A stretch of 29,880 bases of DNA, from the NCBI RefSeq assembly GCF_037132785.1, contig NZ_JBAHZZ010000096.1, positions 1 through 29,880 of the forward strand, read 5' to 3'. Source of the DNA: Flavicella sp037132785. GTDB lineage: Bacteria > Bacteroidota > Bacteroidia > Flavobacteriales > Flavobacteriaceae. Shown piece by piece: positions 8,316 through 17,522 of this stretch; position 1 is the stretch's first letter; each line of letters begins with the position of its first letter. The position numbers and the translations under genes are program-made. The notes beneath the pieces are model-generated. The model did not search any database. It was not told the DNA's origin and saw only the letters and a program-made list of their open reading frames with translations.

Positions 8316-9518
8316 TTAATCATGTATCGTCTCATGAAGAATCGATAATGGGTTTTCATCTTCCTCTTCCAATTGCTCCTCTGTTATTTCATTCGCAGAA
8401 GAAACACTTAGTATAATCCCTAAACTAAAACAAGTCATCCATATAGATGTTCCTCCGCTACTAATCAGAGGCAAAGTTTGCCCTGTTACTGGTAATAAAT
8501 TTGTGGCAACCGCCATATTAATCATTGCTTGGAATATTATTGGAATCCCAACAGAAATTACCAACATGGTTCCAAACACAGTACCTGCTTTTTTTGCTGC
8601 AATCAAAATACGCATCAACAGCATAAAATAAAAGATTAATATTGCAAGACCTCCTATCAATCCATATTCTTCTATAATTATTGCATAAATAAAATCTGAA
8701 GAAGATTGAGGTAAAAAATTCTTTTGAACACTTTTACCTGGTCCTCTACCTGTTATCCCTCCAATAGCAATTGCTATTTTGGCTTTTTCAACTTGATACC
8801 CTTCGGTCTCACTAGAATTGGAAAAACTTTCAATTCTACTTTGCCAAGTATTCACTCTATTTGGCATTGCATCTGGAAAAGCTTTTGCTGTCAAAACAAA
8901 AAGACTCAAAGAAACAATTCCCATCCCCAAAATGAACAAAATATATTTAATTGGGTAACCTCCTAAAAAAACTAATATCAAAACCATAAAAAAAGTAATC
9001 GCCGTCGTAGAAAAGTTTGCAGGTAATATCAACACCAAGGTCAATCCTACAGGTAACCACAACTGTAATAAACTTTCTTTGAATTTAATTTCTTTGTCCT
9101 TATTTCGTGAAATATAACGAGCAACAAGCACCATCAATACCAAAGCTGCAAGTGTTGACGTTTGAAATCCAACTCCTACAATCGGAACACGGATCCATCT
9201 ACTTGCATTTGCACCCCCTATTGTATTTCCTAATGACAGTGTATATACTAATAATACAATTACAATCGGATACAATAAAACAGCCCCTCCGCTAAAAAAA
9301 CGGTATGGTATTTTATGCACCGCAAACATAATAGCAAATCCCATCAACAACAAAACCGCATGTTTAATCAAATGCCCCATTGTAGAGCCATTACCAACTA
9401 CATACACCAAATTAGTACTCGCACTATATACGGGCATAAACGAGAGTATCGCTAACATGGCAACCAGTGCCCATATTACTCTATCCCCCTGTAGATGTTT
9501 GAATAAATTATGCATCAT
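8316..9518 (-). CDS. ftsW: Septal peptidoglycan polymerase FtsW
   Basis: SEDS-family glycosyltransferase (400 residues) that polymerises lipid II during division together with FtsI. About ten hydrophobic helices span the sequence. Family features include the acidic and polar periplasmic loop after NRVNTWQSRIESF, the GRGPGKSVQKNFLPQSSSDFIYA segment and, near the end, LPLISSGGTSIW. The C-terminal tail is short, acidic and cytoplasmic. Its position between murD and murG in a dcw cluster argues for FtsW rather than RodA. Two successive ATG codons are present at the start; the first is given. Confidence 0.95.
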   Translation of the reverse strand: MMHNLFKHLQGDRVIWALVAMLAILSFMPVYSASTNLVYVVGNGSTMGHLIKHAVLLLMGFAIMFAVHKIPYRFFSGGAVLLYPIVIVLLVYTLSLGNTIGGANASRWIRVPIVGVGFQTSTLAALVLMVLVARYISRNKDKEIKFKESLLQLWLPVGLTLVLILPANFSTTAITFFMVLILVFLGGYPIKYILFILGMGIVSLSLFVLTAKAFPDAMPNRVNTWQSRIESFSNSSETEGYQVEKAKIAIAIGGITGRGPGKSVQKNFLPQSSSDFIYAIIIEEYGLIGGLAILIFYFMLLMRILIAAKKAGTVFGTMLVISVGIPIIFQAMINMAVATNLLPVTGQTLPLISSGGTSIWMTCFSLGIILSVSSANEITEEQLEEEDENPLSILHETIHD

Positions 9519-9531
9519 TATTATTACGGTT

Positions 9532-10869
9532 TTACAAATGCCTTACTGCATTTTTAAATTGTCTACCTCTATCTTCATAACCTTCAAATAGATCAAAACT
9601 TGCACAGGCAGGAGACAATAATACTGTATCTCCTTTAGACGCTAGTTTGTATGCTGTCTTAACAGCCTCTTCTGCATTTGTTGTTTCAATTAGAAAATCA
9701 ACTACACCGTCAAAAGTGTGAATAATTTTTGCGTTGTCCACTCCCAAACAGATAATAGCTTTTACTTTCTCTCTCACCAACGGCATTAAATCTAAATAAT
9801 CATTTCCCTTATCAATACCACCAACTATCCAAACAGTTGGAGATTCCATACATTCTAATGCATAAAAAACAGCATTTACATTGGTTGCTTTAGAATCATT
9901 GACATACTGGACTCCATTAATCTTTAAAACCATTTCTAAGCGATGTTCTGCTCCTTCAAAATCTTCTAAACTATCTTTTATCACTTGTTTTCTAGCCCTC
10001 ATCATCTGAGCTGCTAAAGAAGAAGCCATCGCATTTTTAATATTATGTTTTCCTTTTATTGCTAGTTTAGAAATATCCATTGTTATAATCTCTTTATTTA
10101 ATATTGTTTGAATTTTATCATCTTTTATATATGCACCTTGACGTGGTTTTTCTTCTTTCAAAGAAAACGGCACCAACTGCGCTTTCACTTTATGACTACT
10201 TAGCCATTTTTGTGTTTCAATATCATCTGCATCGTAAATCAAATAATCTTTTTCTGTTTGATTTTTTGTAATCAAGAACTTCGATGTTATATAGTTCTCG
10301 TATTTGTAATCATATCTATCTAAATGATCTGGTGATGTGTTTGTAATAATCGCAATATGAGGAGCAAAATTTATGATGCCATCTAACTGAAAACTACTAA
10401 GTTCCAATACATAATTCTCATAGTTTTTAGTTGCTACTTGCAATGCAAAACTATCACCGATATTCCCGGCCATTCCGCAATTGAATCCAGCTTTTTTTAA
10501 TATATGATACAACCACATTGTAGTCGTAGTTTTTCCGTTCGACCCGGTGATTCCAATCAAAGTTGCCTCGGTAAATTTTGAGGCAAACTCAATCTCTGAG
10601 ATGACGGGAACCCCTTTTTCTTTCAAACTAACCACCAACGGAATTAAATCTGGAATACCTGGACTTTTCATCACAATATCAGCATCCATAATTTTATCCA
10701 AACTATGTTTTTGAGATTCAAACTCAATTTGATGACTGACAAGAATCTTTTTATAGGATTCTTTGATTTCTCCTTTATCAGATACAAAAACAGCATAACC
10801 TTTTTGTTTCGCCAAAACAGCAGTACCAACACCACTCTCACCTCCCCCAAGTACAACAAGTTTTTCCAT
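9532..10869 (-). CDS. murD: UDP-MurNAc-L-Ala--D-glutamate ligase MurD
   Basis: Mur ligase (445 residues) that adds D-glutamate to UDP-MurNAc-L-Ala in the cytoplasm. The N-terminal domain begins VVLGGGESGVGTA (5-17), which binds the UDP part. The ATP P-loop GITGSNGKTTTT is at 107-118. The central domain contains LELSSFQLD and ITNTSPDHLDRY, both typical of MurD. The C-terminal domain has NDSKATNVNAV and LLSPACASFDLFEGYEDRG, close to the family consensus. The length is normal. Gaps are 12 bp from mraY and 13 bp to ftsW. Confidence 0.96.
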   Translation of the reverse strand: MEKLVVLGGGESGVGTAVLAKQKGYAVFVSDKGEIKESYKKILVSHQIEFESQKHSLDKIMDADIVMKSPGIPDLIPLVVSLKEKGVPVISEIEFASKFTEATLIGITGSNGKTTTTMWLYHILKKAGFNCGMAGNIGDSFALQVATKNYENYVLELSSFQLDGIINFAPHIAIITNTSPDHLDRYDYKYENYITSKFLITKNQTEKDYLIYDADDIETQKWLSSHKVKAQLVPFSLKEEKPRQGAYIKDDKIQTILNKEIITMDISKLAIKGKHNIKNAMASSLAAQMMRARKQVIKDSLEDFEGAEHRLEMVLKINGVQYVNDSKATNVNAVFYALECMESPTVWIVGGIDKGNDYLDLMPLVREKVKAIICLGVDNAKIIHTFDGVVDFLIETTNAEEAVKTAYKLASKGDTVLLSPACASFDLFEGYEDRGRQFKNAVRHL

Positions 10870-10881
10870 CTTATTCTTTCC

Positions 10882-12111
10882 TTATCTAAGCTTTAATGTC
10901 ACTACGGTAACGACCGCTAATAACAGACCAATAATAATAAAACGAGCTGCAATTTTGGACTCGTGATAACCTAATTTTTGATAATGATGATGTAAAGGAG
11001 CCATTTTAAAAATCCTTTTTCCTACACCATATTTTTTACGAGTATATTTAAAATATCCTACCTGTAGTACTACCGAAAAATTTTCCACAAAAAAGATTCC
11101 TGCCAATACAGGTATCAATAATTCTTTACGTGTTGCAACTGCGACAACAGCAATAATAGCCCCAATAGTCAAACTTCCTGTATCTCCCATAAAAACTTGA
11201 GCGGGATAGGTATTATACCATAAAAACCCAACCAATCCACCTGAAAAAGCGCTTATGAAAACCACCATTTCACCTGAATTAGGGATATACATAACATCCA
11301 AATAATTAGCGAAAATTATATTCCCAGACACCCAAGCGAACACCCCTAGTGTAAGTACAATAATCACAGACGTTCCTGCAGCCAATCCATCAATCCCATC
11401 CGTTAAATTAGCTCCATTAGAAACAGCTGTAACAATAAAAATTACAATTGGTATAAAGATCAGCCACCCCCATTTACCCGGAGTGTCACCTAACAAATTT
11501 GTTACAACAGAATAATCCAATTCGTTATTTTTCATAAAAGGAAGTGTCGTCTTTATGGCTTTAACCTCCTTACCAAATATTTTTGGCACACCACTCTCTG
11601 TCACCAATTGAATTTGATCAGCTGGTAACTTTTCTTTCATAGTAACGTTTGGATTAAAAAACAACATTCCGCCTACGATAATACCAAGACCTACTTGCCC
11701 CAGTACCTTAAACTTTCCTTTTAAACCGTCTTTGTCTTTTTTAAACACCTTAATATAATCATCTAAAAAACCAATAGCCCCCATCCAAAGGGTAGTAATC
11801 AACAGAATGACGATATAAATATTATCAATTTTAGCAAAAAGCAAGACTGGAATCAATGTTGCAAAAATTATGATTAACCCGCCCATTGTTGGAGTTCCAG
11901 ATTTTTGCGTCTGTCCTTCTAAACCTAAATCACGCACAGATTCACCTATTTGTTTTTTCCTTAAATAGTTTATCATTCTTTTTCCATAAATTGTAGAAAG
12001 TAAAATGGAACAGATAAACGCCAAGGAAGCTCTAAATGTTATGTATTGAAAAACCCCAGCTCCAATCAAATCATAGTTTGTTCTTAGATAATCAAATAAA
12101 TAATACAGCAT
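10882..12111 (-). CDS. mraY: Phospho-MurNAc-pentapeptide transferase MraY
   Basis: Polytopic inner-membrane enzyme (409 residues) that transfers phospho-MurNAc-pentapeptide to undecaprenyl phosphate to make lipid I. Catalytic motifs are seen: TPTMGG (73-78), the DDYIK aspartates at 117-121 followed by KVFKKDKDGL, NLTDGIDGLAAG in the middle, and the C-terminal MAPLHHHYQKLG histidine motif. It is about 50 residues longer than the E. coli enzyme. The extra residues lie largely in a polar segment after about residue 155 (LPADQIQLVTESG to NNELDYS), which seems to be common in this phylum. It lies 17 bp after murE. Confidence 0.96.
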   Translation of the reverse strand: MLYYLFDYLRTNYDLIGAGVFQYITFRASLAFICSILLSTIYGKRMINYLRKKQIGESVRDLGLEGQTQKSGTPTMGGLIIIFATLIPVLLFAKIDNIYIVILLITTLWMGAIGFLDDYIKVFKKDKDGLKGKFKVLGQVGLGIIVGGMLFFNPNVTMKEKLPADQIQLVTESGVPKIFGKEVKAIKTTLPFMKNNELDYSVVTNLLGDTPGKWGWLIFIPIVIFIVTAVSNGANLTDGIDGLAAGTSVIIVLTLGVFAWVSGNIIFANYLDVMYIPNSGEMVVFISAFSGGLVGFLWYNTYPAQVFMGDTGSLTIGAIIAVVAVATRKELLIPVLAGIFFVENFSVVLQVGYFKYTRKKYGVGKRIFKMAPLHHHYQKLGYHESKIAARFIIIGLLLAVVTVVTLKLR

Positions 12112-12128
12112 ACAATTAACTTTTATTT

Positions 12129-13592
12129 TTATTTCTCTAATTCTTTTATTACAGACTGAATAACTTCTTTATCATCAAAATGTTTTTTTACACCTTGAAC
12201 ATCCTGATAATCTTCATGTCCTTTTCCAGCGACCAAAACTATATCCCCTTTAGAGGCTAATTTTAGCGCCGTTTTTATTGCCTGTTTTCTATCGATGATT
12301 GAAAGTGTTTTTTTCTGATTTTCAGAAGAAACACCTTCTTCGATTTGACTTATTATCTCTTGAGGATCTTCGAACCTAGGGTTATCAGATGTAAATATCA
12401 CTTGATCACTTAACAACGAAGCAATATTCCCCATTTTACTTCTTTTAGAAATATCTCTATCTCCTCCACAACCAACAACAGAAATTACATTTTCCTTACC
12501 TGATCGGATTCCTGCTATTGTAGTTAACACATTTTTAAGAGCGTCTGGAGTATGCGCATAATCCACAATTGTCACAATACCTCCTGGAGAGATAGAATAC
12601 TGGAAACGACCATTTACACTCTCTAATTGACTCATCAACAATAACACTTCTTCTTTAGGCAAGCCTAATTCCGTTGCGACACCATAAATTGCTAATAAAT
12701 TTGAAACATTAAAATCACCTATAAGTTGTATCCAAACTTCACTTCCATCAACCTGCAGCATCATTCCTGAAAAACTCTTTTCTAAAATTTTCGCTTTATA
12801 ATCAGCCATTGACCTCAAAGCATAACTCAATTTTCTAGCTTTTGTATTCTGCAATAAAACAAAACCATTCTTATCATCTGCATTTGTCAAGGCAAAAGAA
12901 TTCTTTGACAAATTGTCGAAAAATCGTTTTTTAACATCTCTATATTCGGCAAAGGTTTTATGATAATCTAAATGATCATGGGATAAATTTGTAAAAACCC
13001 CTCCATCAAAGTCCAATCCTTCAGTTCTATTTTGATGAATACCATGAGAACTAACCTCCATAAAACAATGAGTAACACCTGCCTCCAACATTTGATTTAA
13101 ATACGAATTGATTGTAACTGAATCTGGAGTTGTATGAGTAGCCTCATAACTATCTTCACTAATTCTTATTTTTACCGTAGACAACAATCCTGATGTAAAT
13201 CCAGCTTTTTGAAATAAATTATATAGCAAAGTAGCTACTGTGGTTTTACCATTTGTTCCTGTAACTCCAATTAGTTTTAACTTAGAAGATGGTTTATCGA
13301 AAAAATTGGATGCCAAATGCGCTAAGGCATGATCACTATTTACTACTTTTATATAAACAATACTGTCTATTAAGTCTTTTGGAAACTCCTGACAAACGAT
13401 CGCTAACGCTCCTAATTGAATTGCCTTTTCTATAAAGAGATGGCCATCAAAAGAAATTCCTTTCTGTGCAACAAATAAATCTCCAGATTTTATTTTTCTC
13501 GAATCAAACACAATAGCATTTATCTGAACACAAGCATTCCCTCTTTGCTCAAGAATAACAACTCCATCAAGTATGTTTTTTAACTCTTTCAT
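12129..13592 (-). CDS. murE: UDP-MurNAc-tripeptide synthetase MurE (meso-DAP type)
   Basis: Mur ligase (487 residues) that adds the third amino acid of the stem peptide. The ATP motif GTNGKTT is at 112-118. The central domain has THTTPDSVTI, MEVSSHGIHQNR and FTNLSHDHLDYH, and the C-terminal domain has VDYAHTPDAL and GCGGDRD. The substrate-choosing tetrapeptide DNPR (403-406, in TSDNPRFEDP) marks enzymes that add meso-diaminopimelate rather than lysine. The peptidoglycan is therefore expected to be of the usual Gram-negative type. One base separates its start from the ftsI stop. Confidence 0.96.
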   Translation of the reverse strand: MKELKNILDGVVILEQRGNACVQINAIVFDSRKIKSGDLFVAQKGISFDGHLFIEKAIQLGALAIVCQEFPKDLIDSIVYIKVVNSDHALAHLASNFFDKPSSKLKLIGVTGTNGKTTVATLLYNLFQKAGFTSGLLSTVKIRISEDSYEATHTTPDSVTINSYLNQMLEAGVTHCFMEVSSHGIHQNRTEGLDFDGGVFTNLSHDHLDYHKTFAEYRDVKKRFFDNLSKNSFALTNADDKNGFVLLQNTKARKLSYALRSMADYKAKILEKSFSGMMLQVDGSEVWIQLIGDFNVSNLLAIYGVATELGLPKEEVLLLMSQLESVNGRFQYSISPGGIVTIVDYAHTPDALKNVLTTIAGIRSGKENVISVVGCGGDRDISKRSKMGNIASLLSDQVIFTSDNPRFEDPQEIISQIEEGVSSENQKKTLSIIDRKQAIKTALKLASKGDIVLVAGKGHEDYQDVQGVKKHFDDKEVIQSVIKELEK

Positions 13593-13593
13593 C

Positions 13594-15612
13594 TTAACTT
13601 AATTTCAAAACTATAGTTGATCCTTTTTGAATTTTTATGCCTTTTCGAACAGACTGCGACTTTACCGTTCCAACACCTTCATAAATCACTTTCATTCCTA
13701 AATTTTCTAACACTGATATAGCATCCATACCCGCCATACCTCGAACGTCTGGAATAGTTTTTAACTCGCTATTTAACAACGAATAATATTCTTCAGAATC
13801 AATTCGAAACTCTTCTATTTGAGGGCTTTTATTTTGGACCTCTCTTTTAATTGGAGCAGAGGCATACATTTTTTGTGCTATCTTTTTAAACACTGGAGCT
13901 GCAACGGTTGAACCATAATACCCTTTCTTTTTATCAGGGTTATGAATCACAACTATACAAGAATACTTCGGAGCATCTGCAGGAAAAAATCCTACAAACG
14001 AAGCCGTATATTCTTTATTTGAATAATATCCTCCTTGGATTTCTCCATTTTTATCTTTAGTTACTGGAATGTATTTTTTAGCCGTACCTGTTTTACCAGC
14101 CATTGAAAAATTAGGTGTATAAATATTAGTAGCCGTACCTTGTTCCACAACCTTTTCTAATACTCTCCTCAATTTTTTAACCGTTTCCATAGAAGCAATT
14201 CTCGGATTGATTACTTGAGTTTCAAAAACCTTATCAATCTTTCCCTCTGTCCTCAATGCAGTCACAAATTTTGGCTTCACCATTATGCCATTGTTAGCAA
14301 TCGCATTATAAAAAGTTAATATCTGTAAGGGAGTCATAGAAACCCCATAACCCCAGGCCATCCATTCCAAAGAAATACCACTCCATCTTTTTTTGTCTTT
14401 TGGTGATGGAATATAAGGATCACCCTCTCCTTTAATCGCTAATCCTAATTTTGAACCTAAACCAATTTCATTAACTGCATCAACAAATTTTTGTGGATTT
14501 TTTTTATAGTGTTTTTGAATTAATTTAACGATACCTACATTAGAAGAAACCTCAATAACACGCCCTGCAGAAATCTTTCCATAACCTCCCCAACGCGAAT
14601 CTTCAACTTTTTTTCCATGAATGAAAATTCTTCCTTTTTCCGTGTCAACTACCGTACTCGTATCAAGCACTTTATCCTCTAAAGCAATCAACAAACTAGC
14701 TACTTTAAAAGTAGACCCAGGTTCATGAGACTCCCAAACAGCATAATTTCTCTTCTCGTAATATTTTTCTTCAGGGGTTCTACCCAAATTCGCAATTGCT
14801 TTTATAGAACCTGTACTTGTCTCCATAACAACCACACAACCGTGATCTGCCTCAAATTTTTCTAACTGCTCTAACAACGCATGATGTGCAATATCCTGTA
14901 CATTTATATCAATTGTGGTAATTACATCACTACCATCCTTAGGCTCCACTTCATTATTATCATTAATTGGCTTCCATAGATTTTTAGCAATTTTCTGCTT
15001 CATTCTCCAACCTACACTTCCTTCTAAATAATCTGTATACGCACCTTCTATCCCAACTTCGCCTCGATAATCATCATAACCAATCGTTCTTTCTGCTATT
15101 TTCCCTATCGGGTGCTCACGCACCGTTCTTTGCTCAGCTATAAAACCTCCTTTATAGGGCCCTAGATTAAAAATGGGAAAATTCTTCACTTTCAAATAAT
15201 CCATATACCCTAAGTTCTTAGCTACATTCAGGTAACGATTTCTCGATCTTCTAGCCTTTCTAAAATAAGCTTGATAATAAGTTGCAGTTCTTCCAAACAT
15301 CGCAGACATTGACTCAGACAGAGAGTGAATGTTTTTTTCAAATACCGCATCCTTTACCGTAACTACATCCATTCGAATGTCATATTTTGACATAGAAGTA
15401 GCGAGTAAGCTGCCTCTGGCAGAAACCACATTGCCTCGATTGTAAAAGATTGTATCTTTTCGAATTGTTCTATGTGCAGACATATCACGATATTTATCAC
15501 CTTCTAAGTATTGAATACGTGTGATTTCAGCAAAAATTACTAACAAAAAAAAAGTCATCAAGACAACTACAATCGATAGTCTGCTTAATATGCCTTTTTT
15601 TTTAGTGCTCAC
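13594..15612 (-). CDS. ftsI: Septal transpeptidase FtsI (PBP3) with PASTA domain
   Basis: Class B penicillin-binding protein (672 residues) that cross-links septal peptidoglycan in the periplasm. A single transmembrane anchor lies at about 11-30. The dimerisation/pedestal part follows to ~230, then the transpeptidase domain with active-site STFK (S300 to K303), SSN (356-358) and KTG (507-509). A single PASTA domain occupies about 612-672 (IPDVRGMAGMDAISVLENLG and after), an addition absent from E. coli FtsI but usual in Bacteroidota. The start is GTG, 2 nt after the ftsL-like stop; no nearby in-frame ATG fits the expected short cytoplasmic tail before the anchor. Confidence 0.95.
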   Translation of the reverse strand: MSTKKKGILSRLSIVVVLMTFFLLVIFAEITRIQYLEGDKYRDMSAHRTIRKDTIFYNRGNVVSARGSLLATSMSKYDIRMDVVTVKDAVFEKNIHSLSESMSAMFGRTATYYQAYFRKARRSRNRYLNVAKNLGYMDYLKVKNFPIFNLGPYKGGFIAEQRTVREHPIGKIAERTIGYDDYRGEVGIEGAYTDYLEGSVGWRMKQKIAKNLWKPINDNNEVEPKDGSDVITTIDINVQDIAHHALLEQLEKFEADHGCVVVMETSTGSIKAIANLGRTPEEKYYEKRNYAVWESHEPGSTFKVASLLIALEDKVLDTSTVVDTEKGRIFIHGKKVEDSRWGGYGKISAGRVIEVSSNVGIVKLIQKHYKKNPQKFVDAVNEIGLGSKLGLAIKGEGDPYIPSPKDKKRWSGISLEWMAWGYGVSMTPLQILTFYNAIANNGIMVKPKFVTALRTEGKIDKVFETQVINPRIASMETVKKLRRVLEKVVEQGTATNIYTPNFSMAGKTGTAKKYIPVTKDKNGEIQGGYYSNKEYTASFVGFFPADAPKYSCIVVIHNPDKKKGYYGSTVAAPVFKKIAQKMYASAPIKREVQNKSPQIEEFRIDSEEYYSLLNSELKTIPDVRGMAGMDAISVLENLGMKVIYEGVGTVKSQSVRKGIKIQKGSTIVLKLS

Positions 15613-15614
15613 TT

Positions 15615-15929
15615 TTAATTCGTTTTTACTGTTACTTTAATTTTTATCGGTGGTCTTGTAGGTGACCCCAAACCTCTTTCTTTCAACTTCTTTACTACGG
15701 AGGATTCCATTTTCATCCGTGTTAAATAAGTTCCTGAATCTATATATAATGCCTTTAGCTTCCTCATTTCAATATTCATTCTGGAAATCTCCATCACCTT
15801 CCGATCCGCACTATGCGAACTTGAAATCATAAATAGCAACAGAGAAACCACAAACAAAATAATTCTCCAATTTTTAAAAGCACCTTTATTTACTAAAAAC
15901 CCTCCTTTTAAAACATCATAGAATTTCAT
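15615..15929 (-). CDS. ftsL: FtsL-like small divisome protein
   Basis: A 104-residue bitopic protein with an N-terminal cytoplasmic segment, a membrane helix at about 22-38 and a periplasmic part from ~45 that looks helical and coiled-coil-forming (EISRMNIEMRKLKALYIDSG and after). Sequence alone would not name it. Its size, topology and position between rsmH and ftsI are those of FtsL, the partner of FtsQ and FtsB that activates FtsW/FtsI. It begins 1 nt before the rsmH stop region ends and lies 2 nt before ftsI, so the three genes are tightly coupled. Confidence 0.82.
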   Translation of the reverse strand: MKFYDVLKGGFLVNKGAFKNWRIILFVVSLLLFMISSSHSADRKVMEISRMNIEMRKLKALYIDSGTYLTRMKMESSVVKKLKERGLGSPTRPPIKIKVTVKTN

Positions 15930-15930
15930 C

Positions 15931-16839
15931 TTATTTTTTTTTCTTAGGAGTCGCTATTCGAAGCTTAGCACTTCTTGCTCTATTATTTGCTTTTATCTCT
16001 TCGTGTGTTGGAATAATCATCTTGCCAATATTTTTTAACGGAACATCAATATTTCCATAAAAATCCTTTTCAGGCTCCCCTTCAAATAATCCATTTTTAA
16101 TAAAACGCTTTACCAACCTATCTTCTAATGAATGATAAGAAATCACACTTAGCCGACCATCCATATTCAACAATTTAGGAGTCTGCAACAGAAATTTCTT
16201 TAACACTTCCAGCTCTTGATTTACCTCTATTCGAATTGCCTGAAAAATTTGCGCCAATATTTTATGTTCTTTTGCTTTAGGAAGAAACTGCTGTAATACT
16301 TCTTTCAGTCTAAAACTTGTAACTATCCTCTCTACACTTCTCTCTTCAGATATCTTAGCAGCCAAAGCTCTTGCGTTACGCAACTCGCCATACTGAAAAA
16401 GAACATCACTCAATTTCTTTTCACTATATGTATTCACTACTTTATAGGCAGACAACTCATCCATTTTATTCATTCTCATATCTAGATCAGCATCAAAACG
16501 AGTAGAGAACCCTCTTTCCGCAACATTAAACTGATGAGAAGAAACGCCTAAATCACCAAGAATTCCATCGACCTTGATTACCCCATAAAAACGAAGAAAC
16601 CTTGATATATATCTAAAATTTTCCTGAATCAAAACAAAACGACTATCATCAATTATATTTCTTTGCGCATCAGGATCCTGATCAAACGCAAACAACCTTC
16701 CTTTATCACCTAAACGACTTAAAATCTCACGAGAATGACCTCCACCTCCAAACGTAACATCAACATAAATCCCATCAGGCTTAACACCTAAGCCGTCTAC
16801 GCTTTCTTTTAACAATACAGGATTATGATACTCTTCCAT
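15931..16839 (-). CDS. rsmH: 16S rRNA m4C1402 methyltransferase RsmH
   Basis: S-adenosylmethionine-dependent methyltransferase (302 residues, formerly MraW) that methylates N4 of C1402 in 16S rRNA near the decoding centre. The AdoMet-binding motif VDVTFGGGGHSREIL lies at 26-40, followed by FAFDQDPDA (50-58), LGDLGVSSHQ (94-103) and DMRMN (120-124). Near the C-terminus are SYHSLEDRLVKRF and the RARSAKLR motif. The length is normal. Its first 17 bp overlap the end of mraZ, a common arrangement in dcw clusters. Confidence 0.96.
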   Translation of the reverse strand: MEEYHNPVLLKESVDGLGVKPDGIYVDVTFGGGGHSREILSRLGDKGRLFAFDQDPDAQRNIIDDSRFVLIQENFRYISRFLRFYGVIKVDGILGDLGVSSHQFNVAERGFSTRFDADLDMRMNKMDELSAYKVVNTYSEKKLSDVLFQYGELRNARALAAKISEERSVERIVTSFRLKEVLQQFLPKAKEHKILAQIFQAIRIEVNQELEVLKKFLLQTPKLLNMDGRLSVISYHSLEDRLVKRFIKNGLFEGEPEKDFYGNIDVPLKNIGKMIIPTHEEIKANNRARSAKLRIATPKKKK

Positions 16840-17299
16840 CCTCTTCGTTATTTAAAGCCCCCATTACTTCTTCAGCCAATTCAGCAAAATCAACAGTAGC
16901 CTCATCTATAGCGTGCTCATATTTACCTTTATCCCAAATTTCAATAATTGAAATCGAAGAAGACATAACCACCTCTTTGGTTATTCCCGAAAAAGCCAAT
17001 AAATCTTTTGGAATCAACAACCTTCCAGTTGCGTCTAACTCTATCATTTTAACTCCCGCCGTAAAACGCCGAATAAAATCATTGTTTTTCTTAACAAAAC
17101 GATTCAAACTATTCATCTGAGCCATTACCGCATTCCATTCCTTAATTGGATACAATTCCAAACAGGGCTGAAAAACAGATCTCTTCAACACAAAACCCTC
17201 ATGCAAAATAGGATCCAACTGCTTTTTTAAAGCAGCAGACAAGAGCATTCTTCCTTTAGAATCAGCCTTACATTCATATGTTCCTACTATACTTTCCAA
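16823..17299 (-). CDS. mraZ: Transcriptional regulator MraZ
   Basis: DNA-binding protein (158 residues) with two AbrB/SpoVT-like MraZ repeats. The first has GTYECKADSKGRMLL (7-21); the second has KMIELDATGRLLIPKDLLAFSGI. MraZ forms ring-shaped oligomers that bind tandem boxes at the head of dcw operons and, in the species studied, represses its own operon. The start is TTG at 17297-17299; an in-frame TGA lies only 6 bp upstream, and there is no ATG before the first conserved motif. It is the first gene of the operon and is preceded by a matching operator and promoter. Confidence 0.95.
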   Translation of the reverse strand: MESIVGTYECKADSKGRMLLSAALKKQLDPILHEGFVLKRSVFQPCLELYPIKEWNAVMAQMNSLNRFVKKNNDFIRRFTAGVKMIELDATGRLLIPKDLLAFSGITKEVVMSSSISIIEIWDKGKYEHAIDEATVDFAELAEEVMGALNNEEDGRVS

Positions 17300-17325
17300 G
17301 TTTCAATATTAATTGTTACAGAAAC

Positions 17326-17333
17326 CAAAAGTA
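17326..17333 (-). promoter_or_regulatory. mraZ/dcw operon promoter, -7 box
   Basis: On the minus strand this reads TACTTTTG, an exact match to the Bacteroidota -7 consensus TAnnTTTG. It lies 27 bp upstream of the mraZ start, so transcription would begin near 17320 with a leader of about 20 nt. The region where the -33 element should lie is filled by the MraZ boxes. Confidence 0.6.
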
Positions 17334-17345
17334 AGGTTTTTTTTA

Positions 17346-17369
17346 CCACTATTCACCACTATCCCCCAC
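17346..17369 (-). promoter_or_regulatory. MraZ operator: three GTGG boxes at 10-bp spacing
   Basis: On the minus strand three GTGG cores occur at exactly 10-bp intervals (plus-strand CCAC at 17346, 17356 and 17366), within the pattern GTGGN6GTGGN6GTGG. MraZ of other bacteria binds tandem GTGG/TGGG-type boxes with one-helical-turn spacing upstream of mraZ. The boxes cover the likely -33 region, 12-36 bp upstream of the -7 box, which suits autorepression. Confidence 0.75.
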
Positions 17370-17493
17370 ATTGTTAATAAATAATAATTACTTACACTAA
17401 TTCTCATAGTTCATTCATAGTGTGGAACTTAAAAAGCAAATTCTAAAGAAAAAGAACAAACAGTCTTTAAATCATTTTTAGCGAAAAAAAGAG

Positions 17494-17501
17494 TACATTT
17501 G
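17494..17501 (+). promoter_or_regulatory. Promoter -7 box of the alpha/beta hydrolase gene
   Basis: TACATTTG matches TAnnTTTG exactly and ends 21 bp before the hydrolase ATG, giving a very short leader. The matching -33 TTG is not evident, only a T-rich stretch at 17475-17479. Confidence 0.6.
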
Positions 17502-17522
17502 CAAACGTAAAAAAGATTATAA

